DNA of 64,000 nt from Diaporthe sp. PMI_573 (GCA_021399435.1 JAJTUP010000067.1:62001-126000), one strand, 5' to 3'. Shown: positions 33,991 through 47,114, counted from the stretch's first letter. Numbers and translations are program-made. The notes: generated from the sequence alone by a model not told the origin.

Positions 33991-34579
33991 AAAGTAATGC
34001 CCCAAGTAGTAGAAAGTTGGTATCGTAAGAAAAGGTTAAATGAAATTGGTAAAAGAGAGGGGAGGTTTTTAAAGAGCGCGAGAGAGTACCTGAGAGGCCT
34101 GGTAATTTACTAACCTTAGCTACTTATATAAACAAATACTTAGACTACCCTAATACCTAAAGAAAAGTAGAAGGGATAGAAAGTAACTAATAGACGTGAG
34201 TAATTTATAAAAAACAGCGCTTTTACTAGTCTATAAAAACCCCGTGGTACCTAACGCGACCTTTTCTTAAAACCTTTCTAACCAACATCTACAAACCTCT
34301 TTTAGCTACTTTCTGGTTTCTAATTAACTATATCTAAAGCCTTTAGTAGTACTGAAAAACTAATTTAGGCAAGATATATTACCACTATATTTTGTTTTTC
34401 TTACAACCTCTAAGCAGTAGAGCTACCCTTTTTACAATATTAACTTCTTTACTTAATTACCTATATGGTATCCCCTAGCAGTACAAGCTTTCTCACCACT
34501 TTCCCTACACTTTATTCCTCTTTTTCATTACCTACTTAATTTCCTTACACTTCTCACTATACTTACGGGTAATTAAAAA

Positions 34580-34987
34580 GCTACTATAAACGATAGACAG
34601 TCTAGAAGGGGTAGATCTAGCCGTTATTCTAGGTTTAACTTCTATATAACTAGGACTTTACAGATAGCTTTCTCCCATTATAGGTCTCCTAGAGCCTCTC
34701 TTAGCGTTTCTTTAAGAAAGACATTTGACCTAGATGCCCCAATTCCATTAGTTAAGCATGTCTCTATTGCTAATTAGGTTGACCCTACCGTCCAACTGTC
34801 GCGACTACCTTTCTACAACAACTTTAGCACACAACTATTTAGCGTCTGTTTCTCTAATTTAGTTAATATCTAAAATCATCACGACTTTAGCTATAAAGCT
34901 AGTACAAACCTTTTCCACGATTTATTTAAGACTTAAATCTTTATATATAGGCTTAAGATTAGACAAGTCTGACTAATAAAATATAAA
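34580..34987 (+). pseudogene. Unrecognised plus-strand relic, 5' segment
   Basis: Reads, with stops, TLQIAFSHYRSPRASLSVSL, KTFDLDAPIPLVKHVSIAN, QLSRLPFYNNFSTQLF and NHHDFSYKASTNLFHDLFKT. The frame is cut by the copia insertion and seems to continue at 42393. Confidence 0.35.
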
Positions 34988-34992
34988 GAGAG

Positions 34993-35322
34993 TATGGAAT
35001 GGGTGGTAGTAATAGCAATGGCCGAAGGCGTCGATCCGAAGCGGACCGCTGCAGCTGGCCACTTCTGGCTGGCCGGCTGCGAATAGCTACTTAGTCATCC
35101 CAAGCAGCCAATTAGTAGCAAGGACGCTTGGACCAACTACTGGCCCGTGCACACCGTAGATTAGTCAGCCTTCTGGCTGCACCCTACTTAAGCACTTCGT
35201 CGCCCACGAAGGGGTTAGCCAGAAGAACAACAGACACACCAGACAGACCCACCGAATTAAAGCTATCAAGTAGCCACTTTAGTAACCCCTTCGAGTATAC
35301 TCGATTACATGCCCAACCAACA
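34993..35322 (+). repeat. 5' LTR of copia element
   Basis: Starts TATGGAATGGGTGG (presumably TG originally) and ends CCCAACCAACA. It is less A+T-rich than the interior and over 90% like the 3' LTR, with only transition differences seen. The ORF 35128-35409 overlaps it and is not a gene. Confidence 0.85.
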
Positions 35323-38280
35323 CTAATCAGTGATTGCTTAGTAATCTCTGATAGAAAGATATTAGAAGAGGTAGACCTCGCCGTCAACATTCCATACTTT
35401 AGTGTATAACTAAGCAGGACAGCGTTTACACTATAATCATTACCAGGCTAGCATACTAACGTTCGACGTACTCCCTACTAACTAGTAATGATTAGCCCTT
35501 AGATAACCTGATTCCTCCTAGTAAAGGAAGGATTTGGAACCCATCAGTATACTTTATCGTATAAGAAAACACCGTCAAGATCATCACAAATACCTACCAT
35601 GACGATCACATTAATAAAAGCCCTCAAAAGCACTGTTTCGAGGCTACACTACCTACTTGTACCGCCAAGAATCTAACTAAGCAACCATGTAAATCGACAA
35701 AAGCCCTTAGAAACACTCTTTTTAAGGCTAAAAGAACCCTCTACTAACTACTTAACTAATTACCCTACCCCTTATAAACATTACCATGGCATGTACGGCA
35801 ACCACAACCACAAGGGGGGCTAGTCAAGAAAATTTAAACAGTCACCACCTAAACACTATACAAACTATTTACTTAGTCTTGTAAACGGTACATCCCTTCA
35901 GAGCCCCGCACTACCTATAAGACAACTACCTTCAGAGCCCCACACTACCTATACAGCAACCCATCAGTACCCTACACTTGAACATCGTAAACAGTCACCT
36001 ATAAATCAACCACCACTAAATAGTCTACTATACTTAACTATCACCAAATAGTTGTAGGCAAGTCTTTAGAGTGCTTTCCTATGTTAAAGAGTGTACTATA
36101 ACGTGCTTTTATGTTGTTTTTCCGTTACTTTTAATTAAAACTATTACCATTTATACCCTTCAAACCACCACTTGCCCTTTCCCATCACTACTTACCTTCT
36201 CTCTCTCTCACTATCATCACCTACACCTGAATCATCACAATTACCCTTCTCTACAATGATTTTACACCCTCTCTCACACCTTCCCTTTAGTCTACTTTCT
36301 CGTGTACAAACAGCGAAGGTTGCTGCTATACGTATCTCATTTGCAGTCCCTCTATACTTCGTTCCTGCAGTCTACGTACTTTGTTTTCTCTCCTACCCCT
36401 TCGTTTTTACTGTTTTTTAACATCAAGAACAAGAAAAGAGGAAAACTCTACACGTAAGACTACGTGGTAATACTTCTATTTACTGAAGACCACCACCTAC
36501 AAGTAAATAGTATACTTATACTAGTCAGAAGCCGCAGCCGGAAGAGTTCCAATACCCTCTATAATAACTACATCAACAGTTTTTTAATCACAATAGTAGA
36601 AGAGAATATACCGGTTATTACTACTAACTCTCCTACTAAGAGCCTAGCGGTAAGTAAACACTAAGGAATAACTATCAAGGAGGAAATAAAGGTAGACAGC
36701 ATTACAAGCCAGTACTACTTAGTTACAAAAGCCAACTAGGAAAAGGTTGATCCACTACTAATAGAGATACCAGTCAACACTAAGAAAGTTAATGAGAAAT
36801 AAGCCTCTACATATATCTTTAAGGTAATGAAGAGGATACATTAAACATAATATATCGACAATAGCTTCCTACTTAATACCCAGTCCTACTTTAAAGAGTA
36901 GACTACCAAGATAGTTAGTAAGGCTACTATCAGCTAGAAGAAAGAACTCTAAAACCTTGCTCGTCAACAAGGTATCTACCTTAGTCCATAAGGAAGATAA
37001 ATCAAACCACAAATTAATATCTTCTTAACCTACAAGGAATACCCTACCTAGCCAACTAAAGAGCTTCTAGTATATACTATTCATCCTTAATCATGCTTCT
37101 ACAATACCTCTATAAGAGCTAGAAAGACTAAGGCTTAGACTCACGATGGCCTAATTTAACTTCCAGATCTCATACTAGATCCTATACAAGATCCCGTACT
37201 AGATTCCATAGTAGAGATCGCTAACAACGACGAAGTTATTATAAAAACCAAAGAAGAGAGCATTATTCCTTAACCACCACCACCACCATGGTATATATCT
37301 CAGCAAGTAAAAGCTACATCTTAACTAGATTAGGTAACTAGTATTACATTAGAGTCACGGTAGAATACCATATCGGCTTTATAACAAGTCTAACAGCTAC
37401 TAGCAAAGTTTTCGTCAGACTAGTAATGATCACAAGAAACATCATGGCCACAGGAATAGCAAGATACCGCTTAGCCGCTAGACTAGCAAGCCAATACTTA
37501 GCGATATAAGTAGCCTGACTAAATATTTCCTAACATACTATATCCTACTAGAACCCCAAGACTATCCCTTATACCCCTAGATCTAAAAGATCCATACTAT
37601 ACACTCCTTCTAAGATATTAAGGGTATATCAATCTTAAACCTAATAAAATTATATCCTTTTCTAAGGCCTAGGATTAAAGGCTGAAATAGACTAGAGATA
37701 CCTATAACCTTTTTAATAATAAGGTCTACATTATATTCTCTATCACCTAGTCTTATAATATTACTCTACTATAATTTTATATAATTCTTCCCTTAATTCT
37801 TACTAACCACGCTAAGCTATACTAGATTATATATATTAGCCTAAGCATAGAATTCTCAGAAGCCTATAAAAGACTTAAACAATACTTTAACACCAATACT
37901 AATCACTAGTAATACTATAATGATTAAATAATAGTAATGTTTAAGATCCTTTACCAAGATAAAGACAATATTAACAAGAACCCTCGCGATATTCTAGTAC
38001 TACTTCTTGATAAATTATAGCTATACCAGCAAGTACTTAGCCCTAAGTACCAGGGTAACGAGATGCTTTATATAATAGTACTTCATACCTGCTCCAGAGT
38101 ACCTAAATTCAAACACATACTTTTCACACCACAAGCACCGTGTAAACATCTTTTTCAGGATCTATGATCATCACTTAAGCTAAGCATTAACCATACAATA
38201 CCTTAATAATTCCTTTAAGAAGATAAGGTTAGTACAGATAACGAGATATACTACCTCAATCATCAGTATATAAATAATCA
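35323..38280. other. Copia leader and 5' gag region
   Basis: A+T-rich, with repeated stretches around 35890-35960 (CTTCAGAGCCCC(G/A)CACTACCTATA twice). The gag N-terminus could not be read with confidence through the mutations. Confidence 0.4.
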
Positions 38281-41200
38281 GCAACAAGGTTATAAATCAG
38301 GCTTCCAAGCACAATTCAGCTGTGACGGCTTCCACGGTAATAACTACTACCATAGTAATGAACACCATTATAATGATGGCCGCTACTATGGTAATAACTA
38401 TTGCCGTAGCTATCATCAAAAACGCTGCTTCATATACAACAAAGAAGAATACTAGTCTTCAAACTATACCTTCAAAGAATATCAGAAGGCATACAAGTAG
38501 TATCTCTCAATCTATAAAATCAAGGGGCGTTTGATATCTAATATCGAATTTACTTCTTTTCTCGCTAACTTTAAAGGACTTAACATTACTTTAAAAGATA
38601 CTTATAATAAGTATAAGGACAACCTAAATAGTTATAAGGAAGCTTAATAGCTCCTTACTAATACTTTGTTTCTATACTTGCTTAGCCCTAACAATACTAA
38701 CGAGATTAATAATACTATTATCCTAGCAAGTCAATTTATACTAAAAAAAAAATATTTTCATAACAAATTTCAAGGTATCATCCCTAATACTAGTACTGTA
38801 TAATTCTTAACTATTAGTCGTGAATAATACTTAGCCCTAAATTAAAAGAATCCCTCCATTATTATAGATACTAGCTATGCTGGCGAGGCCGTCATTAAGT
38901 TTAGAAAGGAATCCCGTCTTACCTTAATTAGTATAATAATTATAAAGATAACTATAGGGCCTATTACCTTCTATATTGTAAAGGCTCTAACCCTATTTCT
39001 AATATATGTCTAAAACATAGATAAGCTAGGGGTCTATTTCCACAACACTACTAATAAATTAGTATTATTATAGAATTTAGGCCTGGATATAACTATTCTA
39101 GTAACCCGGAAGTAGGGTTATCTATGGTTCTTTCTAGAAAGCCATAAGGTAGGTATATTTTTTATAGAGAACAAACTTTGATAACTTTATTAATAATTCG
39201 GTTACCTAGCAGCTAACCATCTTTATTATCTACTTAAGGATGCTAGTCATAACCCTAACCTTACTATACTTAAGGTTATCAGCAAATTTTATTACTACTA
39301 CTAGCTAAAGGGTACTATTTTAAGAAGGTTCAAGTTTAACCTAAGGGATAATCATGACTTTAACTACAAGATCATTATTAACATTATATACCTTAATAGC
39401 AAGCTAGTACTATACGTTGTAGACTCTAGAATGTCTTTTTAAGTAGGAAAATTTCTAGTATTAATGTCTATAAAAGACACCTAGGAAGCCCTTTAAATAG
39501 TCTAGATAGATATATACCTAGGCCTTCCTGACCATCTTACTCACGATATTAGCACCAACTTTGCTTTAGTCAAATTCCAAAATAAGGCAAAAATTATAGG
39601 GATTATATATAAATAGGTTCTAACAGAAGCCTACTAGTCTATAAGCAAGATCAAATACTATCACGGACTACTTTAACAAGCATTTAAGATCTTCTACATA
39701 AAATTAAGAGAAATCTTTTTAGAGGATACTATTCTTTAAATAGCAATAAAGGCTGTAAATAACACTACTAGCCTGGACAGGCTAGTACCTACTCTACTTA
39801 TCTTTAGTACTTTTTCACGAATGAATATAGATTTACTACCTACACCGTTAATACTCAAGCATACCAAGGCAATCATAAAGGCAATACAAGATCTTTAGAA
39901 GTACTATACTAAGAAGTAGATTGCTAGAGCTCTCAGTACCTGGAACAACCTAGATACTACTAACATACTAAATACACCACTATAGTCGGAGATACTTGTA
40001 TAGTAAGAAAAGGATGGTTAGCAAGGTTTATATAAGCTAATGGTAGTTGATAGGCATAATGTAACCCTTGACCTGCTAAACAGACCTATAAAGTTTAGGT
40101 TAACCGTTATTTAAGAATACTTCTAAAACGACGAGAATTTTTTACCCAAGTTCTCATTAGGTAATAGACCAGACACTAGTCTATCACCTACTTTAGACAG
40201 CGGCGGGCCCAGAACAAATTCATTATCTATTCTAGAGACCAGCTAGCTTAAAGCAGGTCTGTTACCTACTTTAGACCATGCTAATATCTTAGCCCTGCTA
40301 TGAAGGAGAGGCTAACCTCCTAGATCCAAGAATAAGCCAAAGCCATCTACAACCTTTCTTACTTAGAAGGAAAAGGACAACTATACTCTATCATTAAAAC
40401 TTTATCAAGATAGCATAATTATAGCTATTAGTAAACCATTTAAAGCATTAGATACCAAGGAGATTAATAATCTCGTTACTTAAGGTATCTTTTGATTTAA
40501 ATAATTTGACTTGAAGGTTTATAGTACCCTTTAGTTGTTTAACTCTTAAATAGTATAGGAGATAAAGGAGAAGACTAAAGTTCCCTATAAGAAGTCCTGC
40601 TTAATTATTTAGGGGTATAACAATAAGAATAAGAGAAACATCCTTATATAGTTACCTATAATTTAATAGGCTAGTTAACAACTTCTTATTACTATAGCAC
40701 CTAGCCTAATCAAGTCTATTAATACTAGCGTTAAACTACATAATATAATACAAATGTATCTATAATTAAAGTCAGAGCTATTTCGTGAGATTCTAGCCCA
40801 GCTCCCTTTCAAAATACAGGCCTAGTATCTAGCTAGCACGATTATAAGAATGGTAAAGCCTCTCTATAAAATTGCTAAAGCTAGAGTTTATTAGTGGACT
40901 ACCTATTATTATTATTACCATAAATAACTATAGATACAAACCTTAATGTTTAATCCGTATCTTCTGGTATCTACTGATAGAAAGAACAAATTTACCATTA
41001 TAGGTATATAGATAGATAATACTCTGCTACTAGATATACTAAAGTTCTTAGCTTTTAAGGACGAGAAGATCATCAAGGCAGAGCTATAATGTAAGCTGAA
41101 AGAGAAGCTATTACTAGAGAAGGCACTCGACTTTAATAGCAATAAGCTAACAATAACCCCGGAAGGGGCTATTTACCTTTAATAGAAGGGTTAAGGTAAG

Positions 41201-41960
41201 AAGATTACGATGATTAATCTAAAGTTATATAACTTTGCTTAGAAGTATCTTGAGTAACATGCTTATAGTGCTTATCTTGCCTTGATTTGCTAACCCGAGG
41301 CTTTATTTAACCTATTAGTCACTACCTAAGCCTAAATACCTAATAAAGACAATTATACTAAGTTGAACAAATGCTTTGAATGGTAAATAAAGAATCTATT
41401 AAGAGGATTATAATATATCATAGTTAACTTAAAGACTGCTAAACTAATAGTCTTCATCAATAGTTCTTTTACTAATAACTAAGACCTTAGCTCTCAAATC
41501 AGCTTCATAATAGTCCTTGTTAACGAGGAAGTAGATGGTATAATGTCACGGTACAAGCTTCGAGGAAACGTTGTATACTGGTCTTCTACGAAGTGCAAGA
41601 GAGTTACTTGAAGCGTTCTTGACTAACGGCTTCAACATGGGAATCGTTCTTTCGTCAACTCTGAAGATAATTACTAATCAATTAGGTATTAATTAGATAC
41701 CTCTAGTGATCTGTATGGATTCCTACTCGCTCTACAAGTATTTGGTAAAGCTGGAAACTACCAAGAAGAAGAGACTTATGATTAACATCATGTCTCTTTA
41801 CCAGGTATACAAACGATGGGAAATTGATGAGGTATGATGGATAAACGGCAATAATAACCTTGCGGATGCTATGATGAAGGTATTACTAAACAAGGCTTTA
41901 GAATGCTTTGTTAACACTAATAAGGTAATTATTCAGGTAGAGGGATACGTGGACTGAAGT
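38281..41960 (+). pseudogene. Copia gag-pol relic
   Basis: The gag knuckle region reads RYYGNNYCRSYHQKRCFIYN then KEYQKAYK. The protease-like segment has IIIDTSYAG. The integrase tail has VNNTTSLDRLVPTLLIFSTF and ARALSTWNNLDT. Reverse transcriptase shows PYKKSCLIIQGYNN, MFNPYLLVS and LTITPEGAIY. RNase H has VYWSSTKCKRVT, IPLVICMDSYSLYKYL and KKKRLMINIMSLYQ, then NNNLADAMMK. Numerous RIP stops. Confidence 0.75.
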
Positions 41961-42057
41961 ACGTGATGAAGCACGGGATGGATCACGTAACCAGATATGT
42001 ATGATACGGAGGAAATCGTGTTTTTGGAGGAATTGGCCAAAAGTAGAAAACTGCTAG

Positions 42058-42387
42058 TATGGAATGGGTGGTAGTAATAGCGATGGCCGAAGGCGTTGGT
42101 CCGAAGCGGACTGCTGTAGCTGGCCACTTCTGGCTGGCCGGCTGTAGATGGCTGCTTAGTCATCCCAGGCAGCCAATTGGTAGCAAGGACGCTTAGACCA
42201 ACTACTGGCCCGTGCACACCGTAGATTAGTCAGCCTTCTGGCTGCACCCTACTTGGGCGCTTCGCCGCCCACGAAGGGGTCAGCTAGAAGAACAACAGAC
42301 ACACCAGACAGACCCACCGAATTGAAGCTATCAAGTAGCTACTTCGGTAACCCCTTCGAGTATACTCGATTACGTGCCCAACCAACA
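42058..42387 (+). repeat. 3' LTR of copia element
   Basis: 330 bp, the partner of 34993-35322, and the more GC-rich of the two, keeping several C and G bases that are T and A in the 5' LTR. Confidence 0.85.
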
Positions 42388-42392
42388 GAGAG

Positions 42393-43841
42393 GCCTTTAT
42401 TTTTTAACATTAATTATATTATTACAGGCAATTAAGTACAAAAGATAGTTACCAACTACTTTCCAGGTATTAACATATACCCTAAGCTCTAATTACTACC
42501 TAGGTTGCAAAACTTTTTTAGTAAACATTAGGTATATTTAGCTCTAAATCTAGCAGATACTAAAGAACTCTTGGCTTAAAATAAGGAGCTTTAAAGTAAT
42601 TATATCTTAGCCTTAATTAGATAGTAGCTTCTTGACTTTACTAATATTATATTTATTAGTTACTTTATTATTTCTTATAATTAGTCAGCCTATCTTGACT
42701 TTAAATAGTTATAACTAACACTAGAGTACTGGTTTATTATTATACTAGTATATATATTTAGGTACTTTACCTTTAGAATCTATAATTACACTACTAATTA
42801 CCTTGGGTCTATTGACACCCACCCAAATACAGGAGAGCGAAACCATAACTATAGGAGAATTATAACTATCTATAAGAGCTTTATTAAGGAAGAATGTTCT
42901 AGGGTAAAGGAGTCTAGAGCGATTAGAGTTGCTATTTTACTCTAGACAAGCTTTACTAACTATAGCTAGCAGGTAGCTAACTATATAGCTTTCTTTTTTC
43001 AAGAAAACAAAGGAAGGAATAACTAGGAGTTTGGTAACTAGAAGAGCTTAAACTTAACCTAAAACTCTCCTATAGGGCTCTCTCCTAAAAAGACGGCAGT
43101 CTAGATATAAATATTTACTATCTGATTAGAGCTAAATAGACTTAGGTATAGTCTTTAAGAGCCTGTCAACTACCTTTTAATTAGTTTTAATAATTTCCAA
43201 GAAGTAAAGAAGAAGTATAGTCTAATCTCCCAGCCGGAACTTATTAAGAAAAAACTTTATAATACAGAGCTTTATACAAATCTACCTCTACTACCTATAA
43301 AGTAACTACCAACTAAGATGATTATAAAAGAAATAGAGAACTAGGTTAGACACGTTAATCTACACCACCTAATTAACTATAGAGTCTCTTGTATATAATT
43401 AGAGCAGCTACTTTCCTTAATAATAAAACGACTAAGTATAGGAGACAAATAGTTCTTTGTTTATACTAAAACGGTTAGATTATAACCACCCGTTACAAAA
43501 ACGAGCATAAGGTTTTACCAGATCAACAGACATTAAAGTATAGAGCCTAACAGTACTAAGATAAACGACAAACGCAAAGCTTGGCGTGATTAGATCAGAG
43601 CTTATAATACTTGAGCTTATTATTACGTAACTACAAAGAAGGCAACAAAATAGGTTCTAATACCTACTATATAGCCGGAGTTTTATAGATAGACTTATAT
43701 TATTTAAGCACATTATAAAGGCAACACTCAGAATACTATCAACCAGGTAATAGCCCGAGACTAGCGAGCTAAGCGCCGCAGAGATACGAGAGGGAACTAA
43801 TTAGAATAGCGGATAAATAGTTTAGTCAACCCTTCTACTCT
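42393..43841 (+). pseudogene. Unrecognised plus-strand relic, 3' segment
   Basis: Continues the frame interrupted by the copia. Readable stretches include GSIDTHPNTGERNHNYRRII, KSFIKEECSRVKESRAIRVA, SQPELIKKKLYNTELY, RHVNLHHLINYRVS, IGDKQFFVYTKTVRL and ARDQRAKRRRDTRGN (the last allowing one RIP stop). Not gag, pol or a known env to my eye. It ends at the polypurine tract of the gypsy-type element, so it is part of that element or a capture by it. Confidence 0.4.
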
Positions 43842-43867
43842 AGAAAGCAAAGGGCCGGAGAGGGATA

Positions 43868-44188
43868 TATTACAGAGTATAGTATTTTACGTAGCTAGTA
43901 CGATAAATTTTCTTTCTTGGCCGTCCGTACTATAAGTACCGGACATACTTCTGTTCCTTTCGAGGGCCGAAGCAATAATTTAACTTATTCTTCTATTATT
44001 ATTATTTGATAACCTGTGACATTGTCTGATTAGAATCCAAACACTGCTTTTATTGCTTTTGTGGCCCTTCCGGCCCTTTTTCATTATCTCTTCTTTCTTC
44101 GCGTTAGAGCCCTTGAGTGGTTTTCTCTCTCTCTCTAAGGGGCCAGCAGAACTTAGGCACATATGCTCGGCTTGTTGTCCACGTTTTT
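43868..44188 (+). repeat. 3' LTR of gypsy-type element
   Basis: 321 bp, collinear with 24818-25138; begins TATTACAGAG where the 5' copy has TGTTACAGGG. Followed by AGTAG. Confidence 0.8.
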
Positions 44189-44959
44189 AGTAGGTAGAAC
44201 TAGTTTTTAATAACCTCTGGATCTTTATAGAGGGCCCTCTAGTAGTTATAAGGCTAATTAAACCTAGTCTTTAAGCTTGGTTATATATCCATAAAGCATT
44301 ATGCCTAATTTTTACCAACAGGCTTGCTATCTCATAATGTCAGTAGGAAATTAGCTATATCCTCTATACCAGAAAATTGTATTAGAAATCCTTGTACATC
44401 TTGCTTAATAATATACCGGACAAGTATTTGCTCTTTAATCAGGTCAAGTTTATACTATTTGATGTATAATTTTTCGCGGCGGCATTAGTTGTTTATCCTA
44501 TCAGATACTGTACTATATAGAATATTAAAAATTTATGCAGCATAATGTATACTTAAGGGTTTCTTTTGATTTTTTTTGAAATTCTTAACTACCTAAAGTA
44601 CTAGTTAGACTTTTTGTTCTTTTAAATAGATTGGCATTATAGATGTTAATTTCTAGCATATTAAATATTTAAGTAGGTAGAGTAATGTAAGACTGACGCA
44701 AAAAATAAAGACGCAATCTACACTAAAAATAAACCCGCGCACTAAAACTTTAACTTTTTAGACTCACCCTGCAATACCACTATTTCTCCAAACTAATGAA
44801 ATTAACTAAAAATAAGCAATTAGGACCAGTTGGCACTAATTAGTGCCAAATATAATTGACCTTTCCGCACTATAGGGGTGCTAGGGTTGGCTAAAGTTGG
44901 CAGACTTGGGAAAACTGTCCGGGCAGGTGGTGTGTCTGGCTGACTGGTGGATCACGTTA

Positions 44960-45833
44960 TATTATTTCCTATGTGAGCTATTGTTATATTTAGAAGGCCG
45001 AGCACAATTTTTCGAGACTAAAACGTTTCTTTGTCAAGAAAAAAGGCATTTACAGAAAAGAATAAATGTTTATTTCACAAAGTCTAGCCATCAAACAAAA
45101 TGTAAACCTGACTGGGGCTCTGTAACATTATATCAATAATATGCACCTTGTAGTTGTTAAACTCTTAGATGATTCAAGTACAAACGGTCTCATATATAAG
45201 AATGGCAGAAGTCTCCTAAACTAGAGGATTAAGGTATTAAAATATCTTTTAAAGGCTCTTGTGCTTAGGGACACGGAAAGACAAGTTTGCATCAGTGACC
45301 CAGTAAACGAGTAGCCTCTAAAATGTACCCTCGTCGAATCAAAGGACTAGTTCGTCATAAAGGTTATCTCTCTTTCGTTTCTTTGTAATAAATTTGTGGA
45401 GACTTAGCTGATTTAAGGCTAGTTCTGATGTATATTGCTTAGCTTTTGATGGATTTGGGTAAAAGATATTATGCCCCTTAGCAAGATGGCTTTCTATATT
45501 CCGAGTATTTGAGGATATGTAGGCTTTGGGCTTGTGGGCTTTTTGTTAGATACAATGGCTATAAAGCCACATAGGTGATGAGCCATGCTGATTATCAGCA
45601 ACTCTGGCTTGAACGTTATAGCCATAACCCTAAAACTACCCAGTAGCTTGCCTAGTGTGTGTCGAGAGGATCTAATAGCTCTGAATAGACTCGGGTACTA
45701 TGTCCCAATCTTTCGTTGTCGTAGAGCAGCTGGATGATGATAACAGTATTGTGGGAGCCTCTGACTGGCTAGATATTTCTGGAGAGTTGTTAATAACGGA
45801 TGGATAACCGAAAATGTTAGCTTGGGACGCCAT
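44960..45833 (-). pseudogene. hAT transposase, N-terminal part
   Basis: Minus-strand start MASQANIFGYPSVINNSPEI at 45833, then a BED-finger-like region (MWLYSHCI...RNIESHLAKGHNI) and the typical LSLHKFITKKRKRDNL, LVYWVTDANLSFRV and EFNNYKVHIIDI. The coding frame breaks at the Fot1-type insertion and resumes at 23254. Confidence 0.75.
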
Positions 45834-46129
45834 GTTGAGGAGCTGGATTAACTTTGTTTAGTTCTCAAGGAAGATTTTTTTTGGTAGTGTTGGGTGTATT
45901 AAGTGTTAGTACCGAAAGAAACAAGTTACTAAGGGGCGCAAATAAGTACCTATACTTTTAGAAAAAGATAGGTTAATGTCTTGGCATCTATCTATATTTT
46001 CTCTATCTACCGGAGGTTTAGATAGATAGATAGATGACCTATAAGGGCCTGTGGTTGGTAGATAGATGTAGACCTATATAGATCTACATCTATATTTCGT
46101 CTATATTAGTAGATAGATTCGCCAGCCTG

Positions 46130-47114
46130 TATCTGATGAGAATGTGTGAACCCATTTTGGATGCATGAGGAGTCTACCGCAGGACTGAGAAGTTTGTGCT
46201 TTTGGTACTCGGATCTTTCTGAGCCGTGTATAGTTGGAGTACATATTCGATGCTAGGCACAAGGAAAAATGACATTAGAAATCCGGAGACATTTCGCGTA
46301 AGCGGCTGGCGGTTCCTTTGGGACGGCGGAGGCCGGCCGGCCACCGACAACTCCGAGGACTCTCCAAGGCACATACAAAGCGCTCCAGCCGTCTAACCTG
46401 CTATTACACATTTGTCTGTTGCTAAGGCTAGAAGAGTTAGAGCTCCTTAGGCAGGCCCCCCGCTTGTTAGTCTGCATCTTCTCGGCAACCCGTCATTTGG
46501 CGGGGAGTTGACCTCACTTGAGATTAACTTCTGCGGGGGGCAGGGGTAGGGGTGCACAGGCTATTGAGGTTAACTTTTAACTGTTGCATACCAAGTCAGG
46601 AAATTAAATTGTTAAGGAGTACATAGGTGACTAAGCATCTGTTCTATACTAAAATTAGCCGAAGTATAGATCATTAGTGACCCCGGAGGTTTTTCTCCTA
46701 ATCAGACAACATTACACATGTATATCTACCCCCTGACGGACCAAATGCGACATGTTTTACATTACATGAGGGTAGGTCTGAGTCTTGCCCCGAGCTTTGC
46801 CCACACTGTTACAGCTCGGGCTCGAGTACGCAAAAGTACCAGTTTGAGCTTAGCGCGCCTGCGAGGGCCACCACACCCCTTTGGTAGTACCGGCATGGGC
46901 CAAACTAGTTTTAGGTGGTGCAGCCAACATCCGTTACGGCCGAATGTTTTGCCGGGCTTGCCGGGCCCTTTAGGGTAGGTGGGGATGGAATACTGTGGCT
47001 TGATAATGTTAGGAATTATATAAAAGGGAAAGAAAGGACTGATAATTCAAACATTAAGTCTACAACTTGCTAACCTACGTTCTTCACGGCAGTATTCCGG
47101 CGAATTCTTTAAAG
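46130..47114. other. Region between hAT and NmrA relic
   Basis: Mixed composition, with GC-richer stretches at 46150-46560 and 46750-46980. No domain recognised. The last 100 bases are the NmrA promoter, with TATATAAAAG at about 47018. Whether the start continues the HET-NACHT gene could not be shown. Confidence 0.4.
47017..47026 (+). promoter_or_regulatory. TATA box of NmrA relic
   Basis: TATATAAAAG about 90 bases before the ATG at 47115; apparently spared by RIP. Confidence 0.45.

Larger units (their letters stand above)
34993..42387 (+). mobile_element. Ty1/copia retrotransposon, RIP-mutated
   Basis: 7395 bp with two 330-bp LTRs and a GAGAG target duplication (34988-34992 and 42388-42392). 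The internal region encodes, in order, a gag zinc knuckle (about 38300-38460), integrase (about 39640-40130), reverse transcriptase (about 40430-41560) and RNase H (about 41560-41960): the copia order. It is inserted in an unknown relic inside the gypsy-type element. It is the innermost insertion found. Confidence 0.85.
24818..44188 (+). mobile_element. Large Ty3/gypsy-type LTR element with extra internal sequence
   Basis: Two 321-bp LTRs (24818-25138 and 43868-44188) flanked by AGTAG at 24813-24817 and 44189-44193; the Fot1 sequence resumes directly outside. A purine-rich tract (AAAGGGCCGGAGAGGGA) sits just before the right LTR. Gag-pol is on the plus strand between about 25700 and 32700. 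Between pol and the 3' LTR lie about 11 kb: a 7.4-kb copia element plus roughly 3.7 kb not recognised as gag or pol. Without the copia the element is about 12 kb, long for a fungal gypsy element. Confidence 0.7.
23257..44957 (-). mobile_element. Fot1/pogo-type transposon (copy a), split by an LTR element
   Basis: Termini ACGTGGTCTACCAGTCAGCC (left) and the inverse at 44957 (ACGTGATCCACCAGTCAGCC), each next to a TA. The inverted-repeat similarity continues about 200 bases inward. The minus-strand transposase runs from N-terminal part 44194-44700 (PVGKN, SLKTRFN segments) to 24812-23640 (start of the DDE region, MAKYGIIDNNLYNFNETGF-like). The LTR element at 24818-44188 separates the halves. Excised, the element is about 2.3 kb, the same size as copy b. 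Confidence 0.8.
21643..46129 (-). mobile_element. hAT-family DNA transposon, interrupted by nested insertions
   Basis: Both ends carry the same inverted terminus CAGGCTGGCGAATCTATCTAC (left at 21643; right end reads inversely, finishing at 46129). Subterminal regions are rich in AGATAGAT/ATCTATCT arrays at both ends. The transposase is on the minus strand and split by a Fot1-type element at 23257-44957; without it the hAT is about 2.8 kb. No convincing 8-bp target duplication (ATTATAGG left, TATCTGAT right). Confidence 0.75.

Noticed and set aside
35128..35409. 93-aa ORF with a partner at 42253-42435.
   Set aside because: Located in the copia LTRs; shared only because the LTRs are duplicates.
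46718..46978. 86-aa ORF in a GC-richer patch.
   Set aside because: No motif, and it lies just upstream of the NmrA promoter; likely intergenic.
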